Below, piece by piece: positions 1 through 8,639 of a DNA stretch of 64,000 bases (the stretch's first letter is position 1; each line of letters opens with the position of its first letter). Source of the stretch: an uncultured Erythrobacter sp. (GTDB lineage: Bacteria; Pseudomonadota; Alphaproteobacteria; Sphingomonadales; Sphingomonadaceae). The DNA lies in assembly GCA_947498065.1 (NCBI GenBank), contig CANMIS010000002.1, forward strand, positions 1 through 64,000, in the 5' to 3' direction. The notes beneath the pieces were generated by a model. The model did no database searches, was not told the origin of the DNA, and saw nothing but the letters and a program-made list of their open reading frames with translations. A program made the translations under genes and the position numbers.

Positions 1-72
1 TTCGGGTTCGGGTTCGGGTTCGGGTTCGGGTTCGGGTTCGGGTTCGGGTTCGGGTTCGGGTTCGGGTTCGGG
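1..72 (-). repeat. Perfect 6-bp tandem repeat (TTCGGG)n coding Pro-Glu
   Basis: Twelve consecutive perfect copies of TTCGGG run from the left edge to position 72, followed by a degenerate TTCGGC. On the minus strand this reads CCC GAA, so the repeat stays in frame as (Pro-Glu)n inside the J-like gene. The array continues beyond the window, so its true length is unknown. Confidence 0.95.
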
Positions 73-405
73 TTCGGCAGGGAGCTCCTCAGTTATCGTG
101 TCCGCGTCAAGAGCTGGCGCTTGGGTGGCCTGCCCCTCCTCGCTTTCCGCCATCTCCGAAGGCTTTGATGCCTGTTCGGCCACCGAAGCATCACCTTTCG
201 CGCGGGCTTGCTCACGGAGCATTTCAGAGGCCAGAAAAAGTGCCTTCTCGCGCGCTTCGGTCAGCTTTGCGAACTCTGAAATCCGCATCGCCTGTGCGTC
301 GAGCAAAGCGCGCCTTTTAGCATAAGCCGCATGGATCGCACCCTTGTCGCTTGTCTCCGCGATAGCCAGCGCAGACCACGGCCATTTGCCGGTATCGTTG
401 TTCAC
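1..405 (-). CDS. Partial J-domain-like protein with Pro-Glu repeat tail
   Basis: An open frame on the minus strand has no stop from 405 to the window edge. It starts at a GTG (403-405), 7 nt beyond the stop of the phosphomutase gene. The N-terminus (KWPWSALAIAETSDKGAIHA, then AYAKRRALLDAQ) resembles the degenerate J-like domain found at the start of a sphingomonad protein family; no HPD motif is visible. From about residue 110 the protein becomes an uninterrupted Pro-Glu dipeptide repeat, encoded by at least 12 perfect CCCGAA hexamers. The C-terminal part lies outside the window. Function is unknown; the J-like call is by resemblance only. Confidence 0.6.
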   Translation of the reverse strand, partial: MNNDTGKWPWSALAIAETSDKGAIHAAYAKRRALLDAQAMRISEFAKLTEAREKALFLASEMLREQARAKGDASVAEQASKPSEMAESEEGQATQAPALDADTITEELPAEPEPEPEPEPEPEPEPEPEPEPEPE

Positions 406-412
406 TGCTCTG

Positions 413-1828
413 TTAGTGCCCCACGCTTTCGCCGCGCTCAAGGCCGGACAACGCCAATTGCTCGTCGATCTGCGCAAGCAAGCGCTCGAGACCCTCCGCC
501 GTGTCACTTTCCGCGCGGGCGACCAGAACGTCCTGTGTGTTTGAGGCACGCAGCAGCCACCAGCCATCGGCGGTGTTCACGCGCACGCCGTCGGTTGCAT
601 TGACCTCTTCCACGCCGGGGCCGGGATTGGTCGTCATCCGTTCGCTGATTTCGGCCATGGCGGGGAACTTTCGGACTTCATCGACTTGGAAGCGCATCTC
701 TGGCGTGTTCAGCATATTAGGCATTGCGCCGCGCAGTTCCGTCACCGATTTGCCGAGTCGCGCAGAGGCCGCGATCAGCCGCAAACCGGCGTACAGGGCG
801 TCGTCAAACCCGTAATATGTGTCGGCAAAGAACACATGGCCGCTCATTTCACCGGCCAGAGGAGAGCCCGTCTCCTTCATTTTGGACTTAATCAGGCTGT
901 GCCCGGTCTTCCACATTAGCGGCTGTCCGCCATGCGCCGCGACGTGATCAAACAAAGCGCGGCTGGCCTTCACATCTGCAATAATCGTCGCATTCGCGTG
1001 GGTTTTGAGGACATCCTCGGCATAGATCATCAGCAATTGGTCGCCCCAGATCACCCGGCCCGAACCATCGATCGCGCCAATCCGGTCCCCATCGCCATCG
1101 AAAGCCACACCAAAATCGAGGTTCTTCTCCGCGACCAGCGCGCGAAGATCAGCCAGATTGGCCTCCACAGTCGGATCAGGGTGATGATTGGGAAAATGTC
1201 CATCAACGTCAGTAAACAGCAGATGATGTTCTCCGGGCAGCCGCGCGGCCAGCGCCTCCAAAGCGGGCCCAGCGGCACCATTGCCAGCGTCCCATCCGAC
1301 CTTGAGGTCAGCGAGGGCTTCCCCCTCGATCCCGGTGATAGCCTCGAGCAAGCGCTCGACATACTCGCTGAGGATATCGCTCTCGCTGACCTCCCCGTTT
1401 CCGTCGGCCCACCGGCCAGCGGCGGCCATTTCGCCGATCGCCAGGATGTCTTTTCCAAAGAACGGACGCCCTTGAAATACCATTTTGAAGCCATTGTAAT
1501 TGGCGGGATTGTGGCTGCCAGTTATCTGTATGCCGCCATCAATCTGCTCGGATGACGCCTCAGCATAGTAAAGCATTGGGGTGGCGCTCATCCCGATCTT
1601 TACGACGTCGCAGCCGCTGGCTGTGAGCCCTTCGGAAAGGGCGTGTTCGAGCATGGGTGAGCTGACCCTCCCATCGTAGCCCACCGCCACCGTTTTGCCG
1701 CCCGCCTCGCGCAGCATCGTGCCAAAGCTGCGCCCGATGGCCCGAGCATCATCCGCGCCCAGCGTCTCACCAATGATCCCGCGAATGTCATATTCACGCA
1801 GGACCGTGGAATGAAATTGGTGGCTCAT
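413..1828 (-). CDS. pgmG: Phosphoglucomutase/phosphomannomutase
   Basis: This 471-residue enzyme interconverts hexose 1- and 6-phosphates (glucose, mannose), feeding nucleotide-sugar and exopolysaccharide synthesis in the cytosol. It shows the alpha-D-phosphohexomutase signatures: REYDIRGI near the N-terminus, the phosphoserine loop TGSHNP (Ser about 105), the Mg-binding DGDGDR (244-249) and the C-terminal phosphate loop RASNTQ. Length is typical. The ATG at 1828 is preceded by AGGA at a usable distance. It lies just upstream of the J-like gene on the same strand. The exact hexose preference cannot be read from the sequence. Confidence 0.93.
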   Translation of the reverse strand: MSHQFHSTVLREYDIRGIIGETLGADDARAIGRSFGTMLREAGGKTVAVGYDGRVSSPMLEHALSEGLTASGCDVVKIGMSATPMLYYAEASSEQIDGGIQITGSHNPANYNGFKMVFQGRPFFGKDILAIGEMAAAGRWADGNGEVSESDILSEYVERLLEAITGIEGEALADLKVGWDAGNGAAGPALEALAARLPGEHHLLFTDVDGHFPNHHPDPTVEANLADLRALVAEKNLDFGVAFDGDGDRIGAIDGSGRVIWGDQLLMIYAEDVLKTHANATIIADVKASRALFDHVAAHGGQPLMWKTGHSLIKSKMKETGSPLAGEMSGHVFFADTYYGFDDALYAGLRLIAASARLGKSVTELRGAMPNMLNTPEMRFQVDEVRKFPAMAEISERMTTNPGPGVEEVNATDGVRVNTADGWWLLRASNTQDVLVARAESDTAEGLERLLAQIDEQLALSGLERGESVGH

Positions 1829-1931
1829 GAGAAGATTATCCTGAATGGGTTTGGGGTGGTTGATTGAGTGATGGTCGGGAGCGCGCTCGCAAACCTGTTA
1901 TCCTATCATGCGGCTCCATCATCAGCGGGCA

Positions 1932-2267
1932 TCACTCGGGCGGGGTTTCAGCAGTGTCATCGTCATCGCGCGCCTTCACCGGCACGGGTCCGGGCAACTC
2001 TTCATATAGCAGATCGCGCGCTGCATTCGCTTCATACACTTGCTCGGCCGAGCCGCCTTTGTCGGGATGCACGACCGCAAGCAGGCGCTTATGCGCGGCG
2101 GCAATCTCTTCGTAATTGGCGTCCGCGCTGACCCGCAGCAATTGCCGTGCTTTGGCGAGCTCCTGGTCCCTGCCAGAGGGGCCCTTCGCCAGCTCCCATG
2201 GCCATTTGCCCAGCCCCCAACGGAACAGGACGCAAATCAGCACAAGAATAACCACGATCTTTAGCAT
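1932..2267 (-). CDS. Small membrane-anchored J-domain protein
   Basis: This 111-residue protein has one N-terminal membrane segment (about residues 2-16) followed by a C-terminal J-domain containing the HPDKGG motif that stimulates Hsp70/DnaK ATPase. The architecture resembles TIM14/DjlA-like membrane J-proteins, so a role recruiting DnaK to the inner membrane is plausible; the client is unknown. It starts 3 nt after the mipZ stop, so the two are almost certainly co-transcribed. The C-terminus is acidic (DDDD). Confidence 0.8.
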   Translation of the reverse strand: MLKIVVILVLICVLFRWGLGKWPWELAKGPSGRDQELAKARQLLRVSADANYEEIAAAHKRLLAVVHPDKGGSAEQVYEANAARDLLYEELPGPVPVKARDDDDTAETPPE

Positions 2268-2270
2268 GGC

Positions 2271-3083
2271 TCAGGCGAGCTCCATCTGCGATTGCCCACG
2301 TTCAAAATCGGGCAGGTTGAGGGCTTTTAACAGTGAACGCAGCTCTTGCCGCGCGATCAGATGGCTGGTCCCCAGCTCACCCAAGTGGCCCTTATCAAGC
2401 AAAGTGAGCCCGGAGGGAAACAGTTCCCGATAAATCACCCGCTCGGACAGGCCGTGGGCCACCCGAAAGCCGACGCGTTTCGACATTTCGGTGAGCGCCT
2501 GCTCGATCCGCGCCATATTGCGCGCCTCAACATGCCCAGTGCGGTTACGCACCACGATCCAATCCATTTCAGGGCGCTTGTCCGCCAAAGTGGCGCGGCT
2601 GCGCTTCATCCGCGCCTCCCAGATCAGCTCTGCGAAGAAGGACAATTTCTTGACCTTGAAGGTCTCTGAATCCACCTGGCCGATCAAATCGAAATCGACG
2701 AAACTGTCATTCATCGGGGTGACCAAAGTGTCGGCATTTTCCGCCGCTGTGCGCGCCAAGGGGTCGTCGCGGCCCGGATTGTCGATGATCAGGAAATCGG
2801 CGTCTTTTTCCAGCCGGTCAATCGCCACCAGTAGTGCATTATCGCTGCGCCCCTTGAACACCTCGCACTGAGGCGTGGGCAATGTGATCCCGCGCCGTTC
2901 AGCAGTCGCCGCGCGATTTTCCATATAGCGGTCCATCGTGCGCTGGCGCGGATCAAGGTCGATCGCCACCACCCGCGCGCCCAAATAGGACAGCGCCACG
3001 GCAATATGCACCGCCGTGGTGGATTTGCCGGTCCCGCCTTTTTCATTCGCAAAGACGATGCGGTGTGCGCTTTTCTGGGCCAT
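2271..3083 (-). CDS. mipZ: Division-plane positioning ATPase MipZ
   Basis: This 270-residue P-loop ATPase of the ParA/MinD superfamily has the deviant Walker A motif KGGTGKST (15-22) and the MipZ-type segment NDSFVDFDLIGQVD. In alphaproteobacteria MipZ forms gradients from ParB-marked poles and blocks FtsZ assembly away from midcell. It is transcribed divergently from panC and leads into the small J-domain gene. Length and motif order agree with MipZ rather than with chromosome-partition ParA. Confidence 0.92.
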   Translation of the reverse strand: MAQKSAHRIVFANEKGGTGKSTTAVHIAVALSYLGARVVAIDLDPRQRTMDRYMENRAATAERRGITLPTPQCEVFKGRSDNALLVAIDRLEKDADFLIIDNPGRDDPLARTAAENADTLVTPMNDSFVDFDLIGQVDSETFKVKKLSFFAELIWEARMKRSRATLADKRPEMDWIVVRNRTGHVEARNMARIEQALTEMSKRVGFRVAHGLSERVIYRELFPSGLTLLDKGHLGELGTSHLIARQELRSLLKALNLPDFERGQSQMELA

Positions 3084-3155
3084 GGGCCGGGTCCTTCATT
3101 GCGAACGTCTGGGCGAACGGGCGATCTTGTCTCCGCTCGCCGTGAGCGGCTAAAG

Positions 3156-4079
3156 ATGTGTCACAGCGCATACCGAAAGGGCAAACCACTGCAAACCGTA
3201 AGCACACTCGAGATGTTGAGAAAATCCATCGCGGCGCTGCGCCGGGAGCCGGTGGCAGAGGGCAGCATCAGTGCACCCGCCAGCATTGGCCTGGTCCCAA
3301 CGATGGGCGCGCTGCACGAGGGACATCTCACTTTGATGCGGGCGGCGCGCGATCAATGCGACCATGTGGTGGCCTCGATCTTCGTCAATCCAAAGCAGTT
3401 TGGCGAAGGCGAGGATCTGGATGCCTACCCCCGGCAATTGGCCGAGGATTCCGCCATGCTGGAAAGCGTCGGGGTCTCTTTGCTATGGGCGCCAACGGTC
3501 GAAGCAATGTACCCTGGCGGGCCGCAAAACTTCCCCAGCAGCATCTCGGTAAGCGGGGTGAGCGCGGGGTTTTGCGGAGCGGACAGGCCGGGCCATTTCG
3601 ACGGGGTCGCCACGGTCGTGTGCAAACTCTTCAATCAGGTTCAGCCCGATATGGCATTCTTTGGCGAGAAGGATTTTCAGCAGCTCGCCGTGATCCGCAC
3701 GATGGCCCGCGATCTTGACCTGACCCAGCCGCCTGCAGAGCAGATTATCGGCGTGCCAACCGTGCGAGAGGCTGATGGCCTCGCGATGAGCAGCCGCAAC
3801 CGCTATCTCTCACCCAACGACCGCGCAGCCGCCGCGACCCTGCCTGCGGCGATGAAGGCAGCGATTGCAGAGATCCAGAGCGGCGCGCAGGTGGATGCAG
3901 CGCTAAGCACGCTCAAATCCGCCCTGCTGGATGCGGGCTTCTCTAACGTCGACTACGCGTCACTAGCGGACGCGAGCACACTGGCAGAGATCACTGCCCT
4001 GGGCGGAGGCCCCGCCCGCCTGCTGGTCGCGGCGCGAATTGGCGGCACCCGGCTGATCGACAATATGCCGGTGGACTAG
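3156..4079 (+). CDS. panC: Pantothenate synthetase
   Basis: PanC condenses pantoate with beta-alanine using ATP, the last step of vitamin B5 synthesis. Family signatures are clear: PTMGALHEGH (HxGH nucleotide site), SIFVNPKQF, GEKDFQQL and the C-terminal RLIDN. The start is uncertain. Similarity to other PanC proteins begins at LQTVSTLEML, encoded from a CTG at 3189 that has AAAGG about 8 nt upstream. The nearest conventional in-frame start is the ATG at 3156, used here, and an internal ATG lies at 3213. The open frame extends further upstream into mipZ, which is not believable. No panB or panD is adjacent. Confidence 0.93.
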   Translation: MCHSAYRKGKPLQTVSTLEMLRKSIAALRREPVAEGSISAPASIGLVPTMGALHEGHLTLMRAARDQCDHVVASIFVNPKQFGEGEDLDAYPRQLAEDSAMLESVGVSLLWAPTVEAMYPGGPQNFPSSISVSGVSAGFCGADRPGHFDGVATVVCKLFNQVQPDMAFFGEKDFQQLAVIRTMARDLDLTQPPAEQIIGVPTVREADGLAMSSRNRYLSPNDRAAAATLPAAMKAAIAEIQSGAQVDAALSTLKSALLDAGFSNVDYASLADASTLAEITALGGGPARLLVAARIGGTRLIDNMPVD

Positions 4080-4129
4080 GTTTTATTTGACGGATGCGCA
4101 TTTGCCGTGGCAATGGCGCAGCCGAGCGG

Positions 4130-4203
4130 GCGGGTATAGCATAGTGGTAATGCTCTAGCCTTCCAAGCTAGCTAGAGGGGTTCGATTCCCCTTACCCGCT
4201 CCA
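4130..4203 (+). tRNA. tRNA-Gly (anticodon TCC)
   Basis: A 74-nt cloverleaf with genomically encoded CCA. The acceptor stem pairs GCGGGTA with TACCCGC, the anticodon stem CTAGC/GCTAG encloses loop CTTCCAA (anticodon TCC), and the T arm contains GGTTCGATTCC. Its 3' end (4188-4205) is copied exactly 717 bp downstream, marking it as an integration site. Confidence 0.97.
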
Positions 4204-4205
4204 GA
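4188..4205 (+). repeat. Left direct repeat (att-like) in the tRNA-Gly 3' end
   Basis: The 18-mer CCCCTTACCCGCTCCAGA covers the last part of the T arm, the acceptor strand, CCA and two bases beyond. It is identical to 4905-4922. The bases on both sides differ between the two copies, so the identity is exactly 18 bp, as expected for a tRNA-targeting integration core. Confidence 0.85.
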
Positions 4206-4227
4206 GTTTTTGCTGACGCTCGTTTTC

Positions 4228-4788
4228 CTATCGTAGAGCAAGTAGCGAGACTACGGTGCCCAAACGCTCTTGAGGGGACTCGCGGAAAGCTCCTGAATTC
4301 AAGAACTTACAAATATCCATGCAAGTTAGCTCAAAATAGTTACGAAGTCCTCTGCCTTGTAGCAAAGACAATTCAGATCTCACGTCTGATGGTGCGAGGT
4401 TCAGGATAGCATCTCTGAAGGGACCTTTTTGGAGGTCAACCGGATCAACACAATGCGCCGCATTGTTTCGCATGGCCTTTATTAGTTCAACGCTTTTTCG
4501 AAGTGGCCTGTCAATAATCTCCAGTCCTTGGGCAAGAATGATCTTGTTTGAGAAGGTCCCGAGCGGTCCATCGAACGTAAAAAGCCTTTTCAATTCGTCG
4601 CGGTTTAGCGATCCAAGTTTTTTCTCAAGCTGCAAAGTCAGGACATCTTCTATTGCCGCAGCACTTAGGATGACGCTCGCACGGTCTGATTCGAAGAAGA
4701 GGTGCTCTGCGTGCTCCTTGGGATCGGTGTCATAGACCCTCTTGGAGTTTGCAAATTTTAGACCTGACAAAGCATTCTTGAAACTCAA
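4228..4788 (-). CDS. Hypothetical MltR/HEPN-like protein, island cargo
   Basis: This 186-residue protein is not confidently recognised. Residues 35-112 resemble the MltR-type fold: RASVILSAAAIEDVL, then FDGPLGTFSNKI, then IKAMRNNAAH. R107-N-N-A-A-H112 fits the R-x4-H catalytic motif of HEPN ribonucleases, many of which are toxin or abortive-infection effectors; this link is by motif only. The start is a TTG at 4788 with GGAG 7 nt upstream; an in-frame TGA lies immediately upstream, so no longer form exists. It is the only gene in the tRNA-Gly island. Codon and base usage differ from the neighbours, which suggests transfer. Confidence 0.75.
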   Translation of the reverse strand: MSFKNALSGLKFANSKRVYDTDPKEHAEHLFFESDRASVILSAAAIEDVLTLQLEKKLGSLNRDELKRLFTFDGPLGTFSNKIILAQGLEIIDRPLRKSVELIKAMRNNAAHCVDPVDLQKGPFRDAILNLAPSDVRSELSLLQGRGLRNYFELTCMDICKFLNSGAFRESPQERLGTVVSLLALR

Positions 4789-4851
4789 ATTTCATCTCCA
4801 TAGAACTTAAGGGAGCTTAGTCCGATTGAGTCCTCGATTTCATTGCAATTC

Positions 4852-4865
4852 TGTCAATACTGACA
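4852..4865. promoter_or_regulatory. TGTCA-ATAC-TGACA palindrome upstream of island gene
   Basis: A perfect 5-bp inverted repeat with a 4-nt spacer lies about 64 bp upstream of the TTG start of the island gene, in AT-rich DNA, and is followed by the similar GCGTCAAAG. It could be an operator or a recombinase arm site. Function is inferred from position only. Confidence 0.35.
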
Positions 4866-4904
4866 AAAATGCGTCAAAGTTGGCACGCTCGGCAAATTAC
4901 AAGC

Positions 4905-4922
4905 CCCCTTACCCGCTCCAGA
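4905..4922 (+). repeat. Right direct repeat (att-like) of the tRNA-Gly island
   Basis: Exact 18-bp copy of the tRNA-Gly 3' end at 4188-4205. No tRNA body precedes it here, so this is a bare att-like footprint rather than a second gene. Confidence 0.85.
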
Positions 4923-5050
4923 CCCCTTCATGCTCGCGGCTGTAGCCACCCACTCCGCTACACAAGTTGAAGCGCGCACAACAAAATTTCCCCGCGCCAT
5001 AGCTTTTCTAGGTTTGATGCGAGGCTTTCAGCTATTAGCTGCCCAGAACC

Positions 5051-5953
5051 ATGAAAAGCCTTACCCATCTTGAGCGGCTCGAAGCCGAAAGCATCCATAT
5101 CTTCCGCGAAGTCGTGGCCGAGACTGAAAAGCCGGTCATGCTGTATTCGGTCGGCAAGGATTCCTCGGTTATGCTGCACCTTGCGCGCAAGGCCTTTTAC
5201 CCTGCGCCGCCGCCCTTCCCGATGCTGCATGTCGCCAGCGGGTGGGATTTTCAGGCGCTGCTGGATCACCGTGACAAGACGGTGAAGGAATATGATCTCG
5301 ACCTAATCGTGGCTGAGAACGAGCATGCCGAGGAACAAGGCATCAATCCGTTCGATACTGGCAGCGCGCTTTATTCCCAGGCGCAGCTGACCGATCCGTT
5401 GAAGGCGGCGCTGACCAAGCACGGGTTCGATGCGGCCTTTGGCGGCGGGCGGCGCGATGAAGAAAAGGCCCGCGCGAAAGAGCGCGTGTTCTCATTCCGC
5501 ACCGCCTCACACCGCTGGGACCCCAAGAACCAGCGGCCTGAGCTGTGGAACCTCTACAACACCAAAAAGGCCGATGATGAGAGCATTCGCGTGTTCCCGA
5601 TCAGCAATTGGACCGAGCTCGATATCTGGCAATATATTGCGCTGGAAAAGATCGATATCGTGCCGCTCTATATGTCGCAAAAACGCCCTACTGTGGAGCG
5701 CGACGGCATGTTGCTGGTCGTGGATGATGATCGCTTCCGGTTGGAGCCGGGCGAAGAGCCGGTAGAGCGGTCCGTCCGTTTCCGCACGCTGGGCTGCTAT
5801 CCGCTGACCGGCGCGACAGAGAGCAATGCGACGGACATGAACCTGATCATTCAGGAAATGCTGCTCGCCACCGGGTCTGAGCGCAAAGGCCGGGCGATCG
5901 ACAAAGGGCAATCTGCAAGCATGGAAGATAAGAAGCAGGAGGGGTACTTCTGA
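5051..5953 (+). CDS. cysD: Sulfate adenylyltransferase subunit 2
   Basis: CysD is the catalytic PP-loop subunit of ATP sulfurylase, making APS from ATP and sulfate with the CysN GTPase. The 300-residue protein shows the PP-loop [13 protein letters not shown] (about 33-45), [15 protein letters not shown] and [12 protein letters not shown]. The usual HVDTTWKF segment reads HVASGWDF here, a conservative sphingomonad-type variation. Its TGA overlaps the next ATG (TGATG at 5951-5955), indicating translational coupling. It is the first gene of cysD-cysNC-cysQ. Confidence 0.96.
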   Translation: MKSLTHLERLEAESIHIFREVVAETEKPVMLYSVGKDSSVMLHLARKAFYPAPPPFPMLHVASGWDFQALLDHRDKTVKEYDLDLIVAENEHAEEQGINPFDTGSALYSQAQLTDPLKAALTKHGFDAAFGGGRRDEEKARAKERVFSFRTASHRWDPKNQRPELWNLYNTKKADDESIRVFPISNWTELDIWQYIALEKIDIVPLYMSQKRPTVERDGMLLVVDDDRFRLEPGEEPVERSVRFRTLGCYPLTGATESNATDMNLIIQEMLLATGSERKGRAIDKGQSASMEDKKQEGYF

Positions 5954-7869
5954 TGAACACGCAAGACTCCAGCTTCCAAACCGACGCGCTCATCGCGGAG
6001 GATATCGACGCCTATCTCGACCAGCATCAGCATAAGAGCCTGCTGCGCTTCATCACCTGCGGCAGCGTGGATGACGGCAAATCGACCCTGATCGGACGGC
6101 TGCTGTACGATTCCAAAATGATCTTCGAGGATCAGCTGACCGCGCTGGAAAGCGATAGCAAGAAGGTCGGCACGCAAGGCGATGAGATTGACTTTGCGCT
6201 GCTGGTCGATGGCCTTGCGGCGGAACGCGAACAGGGCATCACCATCGATGTCGCGTACCGGTTCTTCACAACCGAGAAACGCAAGTTCATCGTCGCCGAT
6301 ACGCCGGGGCACGAGCAATACACCCGCAATATGGTCACCGGGGCCTCAACCGCCGATTTGGCGGTGATCCTGGTGGATGCGCGCAAAGGCGTGCTCGAAC
6401 AGACGCGGCGGCACTCTTTCCTGGTCCACCTGCTGGGTATCAAGCATTTGGTGCTGGCGGTGAACAAGATGGATCTGGTCGATTATAATCAGGCCCGGTT
6501 TGAAGAAATCCTCGCCGATTACAGCCAGTTTGCCGAGCAAATCGGCATCGAAGGCTTCACCGCGATCCCAATCTCCGGCTTTAAGGGCGACAACATCACT
6601 GCCGCCCCTTCAGCCAATACGCCGTGGTATAATGGACCCTCACTGATCCAGCATTTGGAAACGGTTGAGCTCGCCAATACTGCCGCGCAAGAGCGCAGCT
6701 TCCGCATGCCTGTGCAATGGGTCAACCGGCCCAATTTGGATTTTCGCGGGTTCACCGGTCTGATCGCAAGCGGCACAATCAAGCCCGGCGATAAGGTGCG
6801 CATTGTGCCAGCTGGCAAGACCAGCACGGTCAAATCGATCCTGACCTTTGATGGAGAGCTGGATGAGGCCGTTGCCGGCCAATCGGTCACCATCACTTTG
6901 GCGGATGAGGTTGATTGCAGCCGCGGCGACGTGATCGCGGCGGCGGACAATCCGCCTGAGGCCTCCGACCAGTTTGAAACCACTTTGGTATGGATGGACG
7001 AGGCCGCGCTAAAACCTGGCCGCGCCTATTGGCTCAAAATCGGCAGCCAAATGGTCAGCGCGACCATTGCTGAGCCGAAATATGAGATCTGCATCAACCG
7101 TTTTGAGCATCTGGCGGCGAAGACGCTGGAGCTGAACGGCATTGGCGTGGCGGAGCTGCGCACGGATCGGCCAATCACGTTCGAATCCTATGAGACGAGC
7201 CGCGCGCTTGGCGGGTTCATCCTGATCGACAAGTTCACCAATGCGACCGTGGGCGCCGGCATGCTGCATTTCAGCTTGCGCCGCGCGCAAAACGTGCATT
7301 GGCAGCCAACCACGATCACCCGCGATGATCACTCTGGCCTGAAAAACCAGCGCCCGCGCGTGCTGTGGTTCACCGGGCTTTCCGGCTCGGGCAAAAGCAC
7401 AATCGCCAATGAGGTGGAAAAGCGCCTCGCGCTGATGAACCGCCACACCTTCCTGCTCGACGGGGACAATGTGCGCCACGGGCTGAACAAGGACCTGGGC
7501 TTTACCGAGGCGGACCGGATTGAGAATATTCGCCGCATTGGTGAGGTGGCGAAGTTGATGACGGACGCCGGGCTGATCGTGATGACCGCGTTTATCTCCC
7601 CATTCCGGGCCGAGCGCCAGATGGTGCGCGAAATGATGCCGGAGGGCGAGTTCATCGAGATCTTCGTGGACACGCCATTGGAAGTCGCCGAACAACGCGA
7701 TGTGAAGGGCCTTTACAAAAAGGCGCGCGATGGGGAGCTTAAGAACTTCACCGGGATCGACAGCCCCTATGAAGCGCCAGAGAATCCGGAAATCCGCGTG
7801 AACACGGTGGAGATGACGATTGAAGAAGCCGCCGACCACATCATTGCCGCGATCCTGCCGCTGAAATGA
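5953..7869 (+). CDS. cysNC: Bifunctional sulfate adenylyltransferase subunit 1/APS kinase
   Basis: This 638-residue fusion has an N-terminal EF-Tu-like GTPase (CysN) and a C-terminal APS kinase (CysC). The GTPase shows GSVDDGKST (37-45), [11 protein letters not shown] and NKMDL. The kinase domain starts about residue 460, with Walker A GLSGSGKS (about 475-482) and [11 protein letters not shown]. Together with CysD it converts sulfate to APS and then PAPS. It overlaps cysD by one base and cysQ by four (ATGA), so the three are a coupled operon. Fusion of CysN and CysC is common in proteobacteria. Confidence 0.97.
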   Translation: MNTQDSSFQTDALIAEDIDAYLDQHQHKSLLRFITCGSVDDGKSTLIGRLLYDSKMIFEDQLTALESDSKKVGTQGDEIDFALLVDGLAAEREQGITIDVAYRFFTTEKRKFIVADTPGHEQYTRNMVTGASTADLAVILVDARKGVLEQTRRHSFLVHLLGIKHLVLAVNKMDLVDYNQARFEEILADYSQFAEQIGIEGFTAIPISGFKGDNITAAPSANTPWYNGPSLIQHLETVELANTAAQERSFRMPVQWVNRPNLDFRGFTGLIASGTIKPGDKVRIVPAGKTSTVKSILTFDGELDEAVAGQSVTITLADEVDCSRGDVIAAADNPPEASDQFETTLVWMDEAALKPGRAYWLKIGSQMVSATIAEPKYEICINRFEHLAAKTLELNGIGVAELRTDRPITFESYETSRALGGFILIDKFTNATVGAGMLHFSLRRAQNVHWQPTTITRDDHSGLKNQRPRVLWFTGLSGSGKSTIANEVEKRLALMNRHTFLLDGDNVRHGLNKDLGFTEADRIENIRRIGEVAKLMTDAGLIVMTAFISPFRAERQMVREMMPEGEFIEIFVDTPLEVAEQRDVKGLYKKARDGELKNFTGIDSPYEAPENPEIRVNTVEMTIEEAADHIIAAILPLK

Positions 7870-8639
7870 CAGGCGAAGCATTAAGCGCCGATCCGGCCGC
7901 AATGTCCGATGCGGAATTGGCCGCGCACCTTGCGGAGGTGGCTGGCCGCATCCTGCTGGATGTCCGCAGCAGCGGCATGTTCACCGGCAAGGCGCTGGGC
8001 GCGGCAGGCGATGCCACGGCCAACCAATTCCTATGCCATGCGATCCGCGCCGCGCGCCCGGACGATGGCCTGCTGTCCGAAGAGGAAAAGGACGACACCG
8101 CACGCTGCTCCATGAGCCGCGTGTGGATCGTAGACCCGGTGGATGGCACGCGCGAATATGGCGAGGAGCGCAGCGATTGGGCGGTGCATGTCGGCCTGTC
8201 AGTGGATGGCGCAGCCAGTGTCGGCGCGGTCGCTCTGCCCGGCCTGGACGGCGGCATAGTGCTGCGCTCTGATCAGCCAGCTGCCCTGCCAGAAGCGGCG
8301 GCAAAACCGCGTCTGGTCGTCAGCCGCACCCGGCCCGCGAAAGAAGCGGTCGCATTAGCGGACGCGATTGGCGGCGAATTGCTGCCCATGGGCAGCGCGG
8401 GCGCAAAGGCAATGGCGATCGTGCGCGGCGAGGCAGAGATTTACCTGCATTCCGGCGGGCAATATGAGTGGGACAGCTGCGCACCGATTGCGGTCGCGGC
8501 GGCGCACGGTCTGCATTGCAGCCGGATTGATGGCTCGCCCATGGTCTATAATCAGGCGGACACGTATCTGCCCGACCTGCTGATTTGCCGCCCGGAATAT
8601 GCGCAGGCCGCGCTGGGACTAGTCGCTAGCCTCGGCTGA
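7866..8639 (+). CDS. cysQ: 3'(2'),5'-bisphosphate nucleotidase, CysQ type
   Basis: This 257-residue inositol-monophosphatase-fold enzyme has the metal-binding LLSEEE, the signature [12 protein letters not shown] and the C-terminal [11 protein letters not shown]. In sulfur assimilation CysQ hydrolyses PAP, the by-product of PAPS use, to AMP. The position directly after cysNC, overlapping by ATGA, supports this substrate over inositol phosphate. It ends back to back with the OmpA-like gene, with no bases between the two stop codons. A second family member lies at 36961-37740. Confidence 0.9.
   Translation: MTGEALSADPAAMSDAELAAHLAEVAGRILLDVRSSGMFTGKALGAAGDATANQFLCHAIRAARPDDGLLSEEEKDDTARCSMSRVWIVDPVDGTREYGEERSDWAVHVGLSVDGAASVGAVALPGLDGGIVLRSDQPAALPEAAAKPRLVVSRTRPAKEAVALADAIGGELLPMGSAGAKAMAIVRGEAEIYLHSGGQYEWDSCAPIAVAAAHGLHCSRIDGSPMVYNQADTYLPDLLICRPEYAQAALGLVASLG

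Larger units (their letters stand above)
4188..4922. mobile_element. tRNA-Gly-associated micro-island, one cargo gene, no integrase
   Basis: Direct 18-bp copies of the tRNA-Gly 3' end bound about 700 bp that are visibly more AT-rich than the surroundings. The interval holds one minus-strand gene (4228-4788) and a short AT-rich upstream region with a TGTCA/TGACA palindrome. No integrase, excisionase or transposase is present, so it is either a remnant of a larger island or a minimal element moved by enzymes supplied elsewhere. That the repeats are genuine att sites is inferred from position and identity. Confidence 0.7.

Noticed and set aside
4935..4953. 13-nt match (AGCCACCCACTCC) to the arm of palindrome copy B just right of the island
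   Set aside because: Only a short one-sided match with no partner arm; it could be a decayed copy but chance is not excluded.
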